Part shown: one piece after another, positions 1 through 6,288 of the stretch
How positions within the stretch are numbered: the first letter of the stretch is position 1
Layout of the letters: every line of letters begins with the position of its first letter
Origin: Planctomycetes bacterium RIFOXYC2_FULL_41_27
Lineage (GTDB): Bacteria > Planctomycetota > Brocadiia > Brocadiales > Brocadiaceae
Assembly: GCA_001828645.1 (NCBI GenBank)
Contig: MHZD01000209.1
Location: 1 to 7,132 of the forward strand
Reading direction: 5' to 3'
Length of the DNA: 7,132 nucleotides
Notes under the pieces: model-generated
What the model was told of the DNA's origin: nothing
The model's input: only the letters and a program-made list of their open reading frames with translations
Databases searched by the model: none
Made by a program: the position numbers and the translations under genes

Positions 1-1046
1 CCAGGAAATATTACAAGGAAGGCAGTGATTACTGCGACGCAGAGTCATACGATCTTGCTTTAGAATCATACAATAAGGCGGAAAAAGCATTCCCTGATTT
101 CCCTGCGCTCCATTACAACATGGGCTGGCTATACGGTAAGCTGGGAGACGCCCAACAGGCTATCAACCATTTACAAAAATATATTGTCCTGTCCCCAAAC
201 GCCAAAGATATTATGGAGGTACAGAGTTATGTTATTGTCCTAAAACAGGCATTAGAAAAGCAAAGTACCATTCATAATACCTTCAAAAGCCGTGATGAAA
301 TTATGAAAATGGCAGTTCTTGAGCAAAAACAAAAATACGTAAGCGTTGTGGTGTCTGCCGGTGAATTTATTATGGGAACCGACCAGGCGCGGGAAGATGC
401 GTATCCTGAGCATAAAATTTATCTCAACGCATTTGAAATTGATTGCTATGAGGTAACAAACGCCCAGTACTGGGAATTTTTGGAGTATATAAAGAAAACA
501 AACGACCACAGTAAATGTTTTAAAGGAGAACCCAGCAATAAGGATCATACCCCAAAATTCTGGGATAATGAATATTATAACGTGCCTGATTATCCCGTGG
601 CGCGCATTGATTGGTATGATGCCTATGCGTATGCCGCATGGGCTGGCAAACGACTCCCTACTGAGGCTGAATGGGAAAAAGCAGCACGGGGATCAGATGG
701 AAGAAATTTTCCCTGGGGCAATGAATGGGACCCTGCCCGATGCAATCTCAGCGGTGAACCCAAGCCTGTGGGCAGCGTAGCAGCCGGGAAAAGTGTCTAT
801 GGCTGTTATGACATGGCAGGTGGTGTTTATGAATGGTGCGCCGATTGGTATCTGAACACCTATTATACAGAATCTCCATACAAAAACCCCAAAGGCCCGG
901 ATAAAGCTGCAAAGCGTGTAATTCGGGGAGGCTCCCGATTCTCAAAACCATTCCAAGTGCGGGTGCACACAAGAAAATCGGAACAACCAGACCTGTTCAA
1001 TTTAGCATTAGGATTACGATGCGCGAAGGATGTAAAAGAGAAATAA
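1..1046 (+). CDS. TPR protein with C-terminal FGE-like (SUMF1/formylglycine-generating-enzyme) domain, 5' partial
   Basis: The reading frame is open from base 3 to a TAA at 1044-1046, giving 347 visible residues, so the true start lies before the window; the ATG at 120 falls inside a TPR helix and is not a credible start. Visible residues about 6-68 fit two tetratricopeptide repeats (alternating small/aromatic helix pattern, each ending near a Pro). Residues about 112-343 form an FGE/SUMF1-type domain: an early GEFIMG turn, FEIDCYEVTN, KRLPTEAEWEKAARG, FPWGNEWD, GGVYEWCADWY, RGGSRF near 308-313 and a terminal GLRC. True formylglycine-generating enzymes carry a catalytic cysteine pair shortly after the GGS segment; here that stretch (GGSRFSKPFQVRVHTRKS) has none, so sulfatase activation is unlikely. 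The fold is also used in EgtB-type enzymes and as a binding module. The gene ends 7 bases before the PAS-GGDEF gene, so the two are probably cotranscribed. The domain call is confident; the role is unknown. Confidence 0.9.
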   Translation, partial: RKYYKEGSDYCDAESYDLALESYNKAEKAFPDFPALHYNMGWLYGKLGDAQQAINHLQKYIVLSPNAKDIMEVQSYVIVLKQALEKQSTIHNTFKSRDEIMKMAVLEQKQKYVSVVVSAGEFIMGTDQAREDAYPEHKIYLNAFEIDCYEVTNAQYWEFLEYIKKTNDHSKCFKGEPSNKDHTPKFWDNEYYNVPDYPVARIDWYDAYAYAAWAGKRLPTEAEWEKAARGSDGRNFPWGNEWDPARCNLSGEPKPVGSVAAGKSVYGCYDMAGGVYEWCADWYLNTYYTESPYKNPKGPDKAAKRVIRGGSRFSKPFQVRVHTRKSEQPDLFNLALGLRCAKDVKEK

Positions 1047-1053
1047 TAAATGT

Positions 1054-1971
1054 ATGATAATTGATAACGGCTTTTCAAAAACTATTTTAGAGAACCTCTA
1101 TGACGGTGTGTACTTTGTAGACTGCGACAGAAAGATTCTCTACTGGAACAAAGGCGCAGAGAACATTACCGGCTATACAAGTTCTGAAGTTCTAGGAAAA
1201 CGTTGTTCTGATAATATCACTCAAATTGACGATAGCGGTGTTCAGCTCTGTATGACAACATGTCCATTAGCTAAAACGGTGGATGATTCGATGCCTCGCG
1301 AAATAAATCTGTATATCCGGCATAAGAAAGGGCATCGCGTACCTGTCCTGGTACGTACTACCACTCTTCAAGACTCACAAGGCAAGGTTGTTGGCGCAGT
1401 TGAAATATTCAGCGATAACACCCCAAAGCTTGCAATCACCCAGAGGATTAAAGAACTTGAGAAAATGGCATTGCTCGACCCTCTCACAGAGTTGGCAAAC
1501 AGGCGGTATATTGAGTTGAATATGCAGACTAAGTTAGATGAAATGCGTAGATACGGCAGACCTTTTGGTATTCTCTTCATGGATATAGACCACTTCAAAA
1601 AAATCAATGACCTCCATGGACATGATATTGGAGACAAGGTATTAATAATGGTATCAAACACGTTCATAAAAAATGTAAGGACATCCGACATCGTAGGGCG
1701 CTGGGGTGGAGAAGAGTTTCTCGCAATTATTCCAAATATCAACGAAGATCAGTTATATTTCACTGCGAATAAGCTTTGCGTCCTTGTTGAACAGTCTGGT
1801 TTTTCCTTAGATTCAGGCATCGTGCAGGTTACTGTCTCTATTGGGGCCACGCTTGCTCAACCGAAAGACACCATAGAAACACTGCTGGAGAGGGCTGATA
1901 AACTTTTGTATTATAGCAAGACTACCGGACGGAATCGTGTGTCAATCGAGCGAAATTTGATTTCGGGATAG
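1054..1971 (+). CDS. PAS-GGDEF diguanylate cyclase
   Basis: This is a 305-residue, apparently cytoplasmic signalling protein (no membrane segment seen) predicted to make cyclic di-GMP from two GTP. Residues about 8-125 are a PAS sensor domain (YFVDCDRKILYWNKGAENITGY, then GKR and a closing VVGAVEIFSD strand). A linker helix (about 128-142) leads to the GGDEF domain, which has the DPLTELANRR entry, the metal-binding FMDIDHFK segment (D177, D179) and an intact GGEEF signature at 218-222. An RTSD motif at 209-212, five residues before GGEEF, is the canonical RxxD inhibitory site, so product feedback is expected. The PAS domain holds Cys24, 51, 66 and 70; the last three recall PAS variants with a Cys-rich loop and could bind a metal or sense redox state, which is inference. 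ATG 1054 is the first in-frame start after a stop at 1033-1035; the ribosome site is weak, consistent with coupling to the FGE-like gene just upstream. Confidence 0.95.
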   Translation: MIIDNGFSKTILENLYDGVYFVDCDRKILYWNKGAENITGYTSSEVLGKRCSDNITQIDDSGVQLCMTTCPLAKTVDDSMPREINLYIRHKKGHRVPVLVRTTTLQDSQGKVVGAVEIFSDNTPKLAITQRIKELEKMALLDPLTELANRRYIELNMQTKLDEMRRYGRPFGILFMDIDHFKKINDLHGHDIGDKVLIMVSNTFIKNVRTSDIVGRWGGEEFLAIIPNINEDQLYFTANKLCVLVEQSGFSLDSGIVQVTVSIGATLAQPKDTIETLLERADKLLYYSKTTGRNRVSIERNLISG

Positions 1972-2021
1972 TTTGCATGTTAAAATTATGTTTCACCGCA
2001 AAGGGCGCGAAGAACGAAGAG

Positions 2022-2103
2022 TTACAACCCCCTAAATCCCCCTTTATTAAGGGGGACAACCGCAATAATCCCTCTTAGCAAAGGGAGACAAAGGGGGTTG
2101 TTA
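2022..2103. repeat. Nested palindromic interspersed repeat
   Basis: The outer arms at 2022-2033 and 2092-2103 are inverted copies matching at 11 of 12 bases (core ACAACCCCCT / AGGGGGTTGT, perfect). Inside lie two more palindromes: 2037-2056 (TCCCCC arm facing GGGGGA) and 2069-2086 (TCCCT arm facing AGGGA). C-rich runs on the left and G-rich runs on the right give a multi-hairpin structure on either strand. It resembles the small CCCCCTT/AAGGGGG repeats scattered between genes in several bacterial genomes; that family link is from memory. It lies between the diguanylate cyclase and the TRASH-like gene and may also stop transcription from the upstream operon. Confidence 0.7.
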
Positions 2104-2184
2104 TGTGATCTCAGCATACTGCGGCAAGCTGAACTGTTACAAATTAATTTACCGGAAATTTATGAAACCTTTGGTATATATTTT

Positions 2185-2214
2185 TTGTTTAATAAACCGT
2201 ATTTGTTTTATATA
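2185..2214 (+). promoter_or_regulatory. Candidate sigma-70 promoter for the TRASH-like gene
   Basis: TTGTTT (2185-2190) and TATATA (2209-2214) are 18 bases apart in a very AT-rich stretch just before the gene. A start near 2221 would leave a leader of about 30 bases holding the ribosome site. The surrounding AT richness makes chance matches likely, so this is only a candidate. Confidence 0.35.
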
Positions 2215-2236
2215 GTGTCTTGTTAACATTTTTTGC

Positions 2237-2242
2237 AAGGAG
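2237..2242 (+). promoter_or_regulatory. Ribosome binding site that fixes a GTG start
   Basis: AAGGAG lies 7 bases before the GTG at 2250-2252. This strong Shine-Dalgarno match supports GTG rather than a later ATG as the start, and the resulting N-terminus (Met-Lys-Arg then a hydrophobic run) is a sensible signal peptide. Confidence 0.8.
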
Positions 2243-2249
2243 ATAGGGC

Positions 2250-2552
2250 GTGAAGCGTATTGGATATTTTATAGGCGTTATAGGTGTTGCATTTGTATTA
2301 ATGACCTCTTATGCATTAAAAACGACGTTTGCATCCAGTTGTTGTGGCACGAAAGAAGCAAGCGCTGCTGAACAGGCTGATACAAAATGCCCGGTCTGTG
2401 GTAAGGCCGTAGAAAAGGACAAAGGCGTAAAGGTGGAGTGCGAGGGTAAGACGATTGTTTTATGCTGCAAAGATTGTGAGGCAGCGTTTAAAAAGGATCC
2501 TTGTAAATTCTGCAAAGATGAGAAATGTGAGAAAAAGAAAGAGCATCACTAA
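2250..2552 (+). CDS. Small exported cysteine-rich TRASH/YHS-like metal-binding protein
   Basis: The product has 100 residues and starts at GTG. Residues 1-28 look like a signal peptide or N-terminal anchor (KR, then GYFIGVIGVAFVLM). The rest is hydrophilic, lysine-rich and holds 11 cysteines: C31, C32, C47, C50, C64, C72, C73, C76, C85, C88 and C93. The core CPVCG (47-51), CCKDC (72-76), F80 and DP (83-84) fit the TRASH/YHS pattern, a small treble-clef-like fold known from heavy-metal sensors, transporters and metallochaperones. The C-terminal CKFC...C and His-His are additions beyond that core. The likely role is metal binding or trafficking outside the cytoplasm; which metal cannot be told. 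Lipid attachment at C31 is doubtful because the preceding ASS is a poor lipobox. It has its own candidate promoter and strong terminator, so it appears monocistronic. Confidence 0.85.
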   Translation: MKRIGYFIGVIGVAFVLMTSYALKTTFASSCCGTKEASAAEQADTKCPVCGKAVEKDKGVKVECEGKTIVLCCKDCEAAFKKDPCKFCKDEKCEKKKEHH

Positions 2553-2593
2553 GTTATGGTATTACGATAACCAATAAAAAAGTTGTGATTAAA

Positions 2594-2637
2594 AAGGCGT
2601 TCTTGCGTGGATATAATGCAAGAACGCCTTTATTTTT
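2594..2637. terminator. Strong bidirectional intrinsic terminator
   Basis: The arms 2594-2606 and 2618-2630 (AAGGCGTTCTTGC and its exact reverse complement) form a perfect 13-bp stem with an 11-base loop. It is followed by a T-rich tract on the plus strand and preceded by AAAAA (2591-2595), which gives a T tract on the minus strand. It starts about 40 bases after the TRASH-like stop codon and can also stop minus-strand transcription coming from the FmdE-family gene. Confidence 0.9.
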
Positions 2638-2641
2638 TACA

Positions 2642-2743
2642 GGAATACCTTTTAAGAACTTATAACCACCCCTCTTTCCCCTCCTTCGCAAGGAGGGGAC
2701 TTCGTCGTGAGCGCTCAGTCGAACGATGAAGGGGAGGTATTCC
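2642..2743. repeat. 102-bp MITE-like element with perfect 9-bp terminal inverted repeats
   Basis: GGAATACCT at 2642-2650 is exactly mirrored by AGGTATTCC at 2735-2743. Inside is a perfect 9-bp hairpin, 2678-2686 with 2690-2698 (CCCCTCCTT facing AAGGAGGGG, 3-base loop), and a 10-bp palindrome TGAGCGCTCA at 2708-2717. No protein is encoded. The short length, terminal inverted repeats and intergenic position between convergent genes fit a non-autonomous mobile or REP-like element. No clear target-site duplication is visible. Confidence 0.65.
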
Positions 2744-2814
2744 ATAGACTATTTATCATATTAGTTATGGACACGAAAGCGCATAAATAAAATGAAAATT
2801 CCTATACAATTAAA

Positions 2815-3567
2815 TTAATCTTTCAACTCTTTTACGATAAATGTGCCTTCAGGCGGGTTGAAGAGAATAGTCTTTACACGTTCCTGCCATAGATTACCAA
2901 ATTCCTTAGCCTCTTCCTCAGAAGCCTTACCAGAGATTACCAGAGGCATTAGCTTATCCATACGTTCACTCACCGATACAGGATCAACACTATACGTTAC
3001 TTCTATTTTTTTCCCACTATCAACTCTTTGAAATATCATAGCGCAGGTTGTTTTGGGATCGGGTGAGAGATCTTTATTGAACGTCATCAGATTATATCTT
3101 CCATACTTCCCGGCAGGGCCAAGTCCCTTAAATCCACTTTCACTCGATGCACCCGATATTAATGTAACCACCTGGGATATTGGACCGTTTACCTTATAAT
3201 CGACACTTCCTTTAAACGTAACCTTTATATTTCCTCTTGCCGGCACTTCATCACCATACAATGCCTTCAATGCAATCTGCGTCGATTTATAGGCGCCAGC
3301 GACTGCCGGACATGAATGCCCTGCAAATTTTACAGCATCAGCATACGTAAAAACAAATACCCCTCCCTTGTCCATTGCTCCGAGCGCAACGGCTAAAGGG
3401 TCTTTGATCCTTATCGGTTCTGCGCTGTCAAAAAAATCTTTACTGTATTTTGTTTGCCCCTCTGCGTAAACATGCCTCTGCACGGTAATACAGCTTGCGA
3501 CAGCGACACCAAAAGCGCACAAAAATAACCATTTTAATAAGCAAGTATTGTATAAGCCATTTTTCAT
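2815..3567 (-). CDS. Exported FmdE-family protein, probable lipoprotein
   Basis: The product has 250 residues and starts at ATG (3567-3565), with AAGGGG 7 bases upstream on the minus strand. The N-terminus is a signal peptide: K2, K12, then WLFLCAFGVAVASC, where VASC (23-26) fits a lipobox and would make Cys26 the lipidated first residue; cleavage after VYA (33-35) by signal peptidase I is an alternative. Residues about 73-215 match the FmdE family (Pfam PF02663): YADAVKFAGHSCPAVAGAYKSTQIALKALYG, with H84 and C86 in the hallmark GHxCP segment, a metal-site candidate. The family is named from the tungsten/molybdenum formylmethanofuran dehydrogenase operon, but most bacterial members have no assigned reaction. 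The C-terminal four-cysteine zinc finger of archaeal relatives is absent. It is divergent from mqnA (140 bases between starts) and convergent with the TRASH-like gene. Family call is good; function unknown. Confidence 0.85.
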   Translation of the reverse strand: MKNGLYNTCLLKWLFLCAFGVAVASCITVQRHVYAEGQTKYSKDFFDSAEPIRIKDPLAVALGAMDKGGVFVFTYADAVKFAGHSCPAVAGAYKSTQIALKALYGDEVPARGNIKVTFKGSVDYKVNGPISQVVTLISGASSESGFKGLGPAGKYGRYNLMTFNKDLSPDPKTTCAMIFQRVDSGKKIEVTYSVDPVSVSERMDKLMPLVISGKASEEEAKEFGNLWQERVKTILFNPPEGTFIVKELKD

Positions 3568-3707
3568 CCTTTAACCCCTTTCAATATAAAACAATTCCAA
3601 CAATTCTTTATTGCAGAATTAATAAATCTCACTTAAAATATGTATCTGATTAATTTCCTTAACTTCAGAATAGTTTATCCCAGCGAACTTATATAGGCAA
3701 GTTTATT

Positions 3708-4502
3708 ATGACGAAAAAACTCAGGATTGGCGCTGTCCCTTACATGAACGCCAAACCGCTGATTTATGGATTAGATCAACACCCGGATGAAATTGAGTTG
3801 ATATTCGAGGTACCGTCTCTTTTGCCAAACATGCTGAACAACGACAAGATTGATGTGGCAATTATCCCTTCCATCGAATACTTTAGAAACGGCAATTATG
3901 CCATTATCCCTGACATTTCAATCACCTCGATTGGAACGGTTGAGAGTGTAAAGATTTTTTCTAAGGTACCAATACAAAATATCCGTTCTGCCGCATTGGA
4001 CAAAAGTTCCCTAACCTCCTGTGCGCTTACAAGGATTATTCTTAAGGAACAATATCATCTTTCGCCTCAATACAGCCAATGGAACAAGCAATACGATATT
4101 GTGAGTACAAATACCGATGCCGTTCTTATCATCGGAGATAACGCCTTAAAGATAATTGACGATGGATACATCACATTGGATTTGGGTCAGTCATGGTATG
4201 AATTCACCGGACTGCCCTTCGTCTACGCCCTTTGGGTCGTTAAAAGGGATCGTCGTATACCGGGAATAAACAATTTGCTAAAAAGTGCAAAGGAAACGGG
4301 CCTTCGGTCAATAAAGGCATTAGCGATTACAGAATCGCAGCGACTTCAACTAACACATAAGAGATGTCTGAATTACTTTACAAACTCGATTCGATATGAT
4401 TTTGGCAAAGACGAAATAAAGGGATTTTTGGCATTTTATCAGTATGCAATGTCTTTAGGACTCGCTCCAAATGGGGTAGAGATTATTTTCAACGAAACCT
4501 AA
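3708..4502 (+). CDS. mqnA: Chorismate dehydratase MqnA (futalosine-pathway menaquinone synthesis)
   Basis: MqnA removes water from chorismate to give 3-[(1-carboxyvinyl)oxy]benzoate, the first committed step of the futalosine route to menaquinone, in the cytoplasm. The 264-residue product has the periplasmic-binding-protein-like fold signatures of the family: IGAVPYMNAKPL (7-18), EVPSLLPNML, DVAIIPSIEYF, ALDKSSLTSCALTRIIL (the ALDxSSxTS segment) and DLGQSWYEFTGLPFVYALW (about 158-176). Length is normal and there is no signal peptide. ATG 3708 follows only a weak AGG about 10 bases upstream. mqnC follows 130 bases later in the same direction, interrupted by a repeat, so the two are probably cotranscribed but not tightly coupled. 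Other pathway genes (mqnB, mqnD, mqnE) are not in the window. Confidence 0.95.
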   Translation: MTKKLRIGAVPYMNAKPLIYGLDQHPDEIELIFEVPSLLPNMLNNDKIDVAIIPSIEYFRNGNYAIIPDISITSIGTVESVKIFSKVPIQNIRSAALDKSSLTSCALTRIILKEQYHLSPQYSQWNKQYDIVSTNTDAVLIIGDNALKIIDDGYITLDLGQSWYEFTGLPFVYALWVVKRDRRIPGINNLLKSAKETGLRSIKALAITESQRLQLTHKRCLNYFTNSIRYDFGKDEIKGFLAFYQYAMSLGLAPNGVEIIFNET

Positions 4503-4521
4503 CTCAGACGAGCCAGAACAG

Positions 4522-4569
4522 GTAGCGCGACATTTATGTCGCTGTCCTGCGAACTGAAGTTCGCGCTAC
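4522..4569. repeat. Three-stem palindromic (REP-like) element between mqnA and mqnC
   Basis: The outer arms GTAGCGCGA (4522-4530) and TCGCGCTAC (4561-4569) pair perfectly. Inside are two perfect 7-bp palindromes, 4527-4533 with 4536-4542 (GCGACAT/ATGTCGC) and 4549-4555 with 4558-4564 (GCGAACT/AGTTCGC). Because the inner arms share bases with the outer ones, the RNA could form either one long stem or two small hairpins. No T tract follows directly, so a simple terminator is unlikely. It sits 19 bases after the mqnA stop. Confidence 0.75.
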
Positions 4570-4632
4570 ACGAGGGTCGGCGTTAAATTGTTTTTGCCGA
4601 AAATGTAAAAATATTTTTGTTAAGAGACCGAT

Positions 4633-5703
4633 ATGTCCATTCTATCCAGTGAGATTGAAGATGTCCTCGAAAAATCATTAAATAACAAGAGATTGTCTTC
4701 GACGGAATGCTTAAAACTGTTCTCTACAAAGGAACTTACCAGCCTGGGAATGGCGGCAGATGCAGTATGCAGGCAAAAACATCCGGAAGATTACAGGACG
4801 TACATCATCGACAGGAATATTAATTACACGAATATTTGTACCTCGGGCTGTAAATTTTGCGCCTTTTATAGAGAAGTTGAACATAGCGATGGATATATCA
4901 TCTCTAAAAATTCCCTATTCAGGAAAATTGAAGAAACACTCGCCCTGGGTGGAAAGCAGATACTCATGCAGGGTGGTCTGCACCCATCATTAAAATTGGA
5001 TTTTTATACAGACCTGTTAGAATCTATCAAATCGAAGTACGATATCCATATCCACGCCTTTTCACCGCCAGAAATTGTACATTTTTCAAAATTAAATGGT
5101 ATCCCTGTGCGGGACGTCATACAAAACCTCAGGGAGGCCGGGCTTGACTCGATTCCCGGCGGCGGCGCTGAAATCCTGGCTGACCGATGCCGTCATATCC
5201 TGAGTCCAAATAAATGCACGGCACAGGAATGGCTGGACGTAATGCGGAAAGCTCATAAGCTTGGCATGCGCACTACGGCTACCATGATGTTTGGCCATAT
5301 TGAAACCGTGGAAGAGCGCATCGAACATCTTGAAAAAATCCGGACACTCCAGGATGAAACGGGCGGATTTACCGCCTTTATTGCCTGGACATTCCAACCG
5401 AAAAATACCAGACTGGATACTGCATTAATCGGAAGCTTTGATTATTTAAAAACTATAACCATTTCACGGCTGTATCTGGATAATATTGTAAATATCCAGG
5501 CGTCATGGGTTACACAAGGAGCAAAGATTGCTCAACTCTCTTTAAAATTCGGAGCAAACGATATGGGGAGCACGATGATTGAGGAAAATGTGGTCAGGGC
5601 AGCGGGGGTAAGCTACCAGATGGATAAAGAGGAAATTGAATTACTTATCAACGACCTTGGATACGAGGCGAAGCAACGGGATTTGTATTATCAGATACTT
5701 TAA
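4633..5703 (+). CDS. mqnC: Cyclic dehypoxanthinyl futalosine synthase MqnC (radical SAM)
   Basis: MqnC converts dehypoxanthine futalosine to cyclic dehypoxanthinyl futalosine in menaquinone synthesis, using a [4Fe-4S] cluster and S-adenosylmethionine. The 356-residue product has the radical-SAM motif CTSGCKFC (C69, C73, C76) after RNINYTNI, then LMQGGLHPSLKLDFY, HAFSPPEI, SIPGGGAEIL, EWLDVMRKAHKLGMRTTATMMFGH and LQDETGGFTAFIAWTFQP. The SPPEI, TTATMM and EWLxVM segments favour MqnC over its relative MqnE (aminodeoxyfutalosine synthase). Length is normal for the family and no residue expected for the cluster is missing. ATG 4633 follows a modest AAGAGA about 6 bases upstream. It lies downstream of mqnA and has no obvious terminator directly after its stop. 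Confidence 0.95.
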   Translation: MSILSSEIEDVLEKSLNNKRLSSTECLKLFSTKELTSLGMAADAVCRQKHPEDYRTYIIDRNINYTNICTSGCKFCAFYREVEHSDGYIISKNSLFRKIEETLALGGKQILMQGGLHPSLKLDFYTDLLESIKSKYDIHIHAFSPPEIVHFSKLNGIPVRDVIQNLREAGLDSIPGGGAEILADRCRHILSPNKCTAQEWLDVMRKAHKLGMRTTATMMFGHIETVEERIEHLEKIRTLQDETGGFTAFIAWTFQPKNTRLDTALIGSFDYLKTITISRLYLDNIVNIQASWVTQGAKIAQLSLKFGANDMGSTMIEENVVRAAGVSYQMDKEEIELLINDLGYEAKQRDLYYQIL

Positions 5704-6069
5704 AAATACAAGTATTTAGCCAAAAATTAGCACAAATAAACACGAATAAAAAGATCAGTGTAAATCAGCGTCCGACTGCAATTTTTAGGTATCTTCTTCG
5801 CTGGTTCAATCGTCCCCGATTGAACCTAAACATTTAGTATAATTCCGTCTCACAGCACAAGTTCAAGCTTTAGAGTACCGTTCAAATATATGGTTCAATC
5901 TGAAAGATTGAACCAGCCTTAAAATTTATAACGTTCACTATAGTTCAAATTACGTACTACAAACATATCGTTTGAATAATGTTTTTTCCGAATCGTATTG
6001 CGGACTTGATCGAGCAATTTCATGGAGCAACCCACTTCCAGTATCTTGCGTTACAGTATTAAAACATAA
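5704..6069. other. Gene-free intergenic region
   Basis: There is no convincing gene here on either strand. From left to right it holds an AT-rich stretch at 5728-5773 with a roughly 10-base repeat (CACAAATAAA then CACGAATAAA) resembling scattered intergenic repeat remnants, the palindrome array at 5801-5916, and at 5979-6062 a 27-codon open frame without a ribosome site that may be a gene remnant. A clear promoter follows at 6070. Confidence 0.6.
5801..5916. repeat. 116-bp element with four GGTTCAATC units in paired inverted orientation
   Basis: CTGGTTCAATC (5801-5811) and GATTGAACCAG (5906-5916) are perfect 11-bp terminal inverted repeats. Each end is itself a hairpin: 5803-5811 with 5818-5826 (9 bp, 6-base loop) and 5891-5901 with 5905-5915 (11 bp, 3-base loop). 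The unit GGTTCAATC therefore occurs four times, as forward-reverse, gap, forward-reverse. The 64-base centre has no coding capacity. It resembles a miniature mobile or REP-doublet element. Confidence 0.75.
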
Positions 6070-6098
6070 TTGACAAAACAAGTTGAATTATATATATT
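6070..6098 (+). promoter_or_regulatory. Near-consensus sigma-70 promoter
   Basis: TTGACA (6070-6075) is a perfect -35 box, followed after 17 bases by TATATT (6093-6098), five of six matches to the -10 consensus. Transcription should begin near 6105 and run into the small membrane peptide gene with a leader of about 80 bases. That leader holds a 6-bp hairpin, 6138-6143 with 6150-6155 (TACCGC/GCGGTA), and an isolated TATAAT at 6154-6159 lacking a good -35 box. Confidence 0.75.
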
Positions 6099-6186
6099 TA
6101 CACCACAACACGAAAATCAATAATGTCTGTAATTTATTACCGCTATTAGGCGGTATAATCTATGTTAGCCGTCTGCTAGGAGAAAT

Positions 6187-6288
6187 ATGCCACGTGAGAT
6201 CTTAATATTAAGCGGTTTTTGCCTCTTCTTTTTGTTGATTTTTTATCTCATCGGTCGTTTCTCAAAGGAGAAACTGAAATGGGAATGA
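6187..6288 (+). CDS. 33-residue hydrophobic single-span membrane peptide
   Basis: ATG 6187 runs to TGA 6286-6288. AGGAG at 6178-6182 precedes the start by 4 bases, a slightly short spacing. The peptide has a short N-terminus (MPRE), a hydrophobic stretch of about 18 residues (ILILSGFCLFFLLIFYLI, residues 5-22) and a basic tail (GRFSKEKLKWE), so it should span the membrane once with the basic tail inside. Its end overlaps the next gene start by 10 bases (ATGGGAATGA), a typical arrangement for translational coupling. The upstream promoter would transcribe both. I do not recognise a family; possibilities include a small regulator or partner of the downstream anchored protein. The gene is short and lacks homology evidence, so it may not be expressed. 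Confidence 0.6.
   Translation: MPREILILSGFCLFFLLIFYLIGRFSKEKLKWE
6264..6270 (+). promoter_or_regulatory. Ribosome binding site choosing the ATG at 6279
   Basis: AAAGGAG lies 8 bases before ATG 6279, an ideal Shine-Dalgarno. It sits inside the coding sequence of the upstream 33-residue peptide and argues against the in-frame TTG at 6219, which has no ribosome site. Confidence 0.85.

Noticed and set aside
120..1046. ATG 120 as the start of the TPR/FGE-like gene
   Set aside because: The frame is open to the window edge and the upstream 39 codons encode a TPR helix pair continuous with the downstream repeat; no ribosome site precedes the ATG.
1368..1742. 124-codon minus-strand frame inside the GGDEF gene
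   Set aside because: It is antisense to a well-conserved domain and is a shadow of its codon pattern.
4588..4617. TTGTTT-N18-TATTTT promoter candidate before mqnC
   Set aside because: Transcription would start only about 9 bases before the mqnC ATG, too short for the ribosome site; AT richness explains the match.
5728..5773. Short tandem-like pattern as a possible CRISPR array
   Set aside because: The repeat unit is about 10 bases, only two copies are seen and there are no spacers or cas genes.
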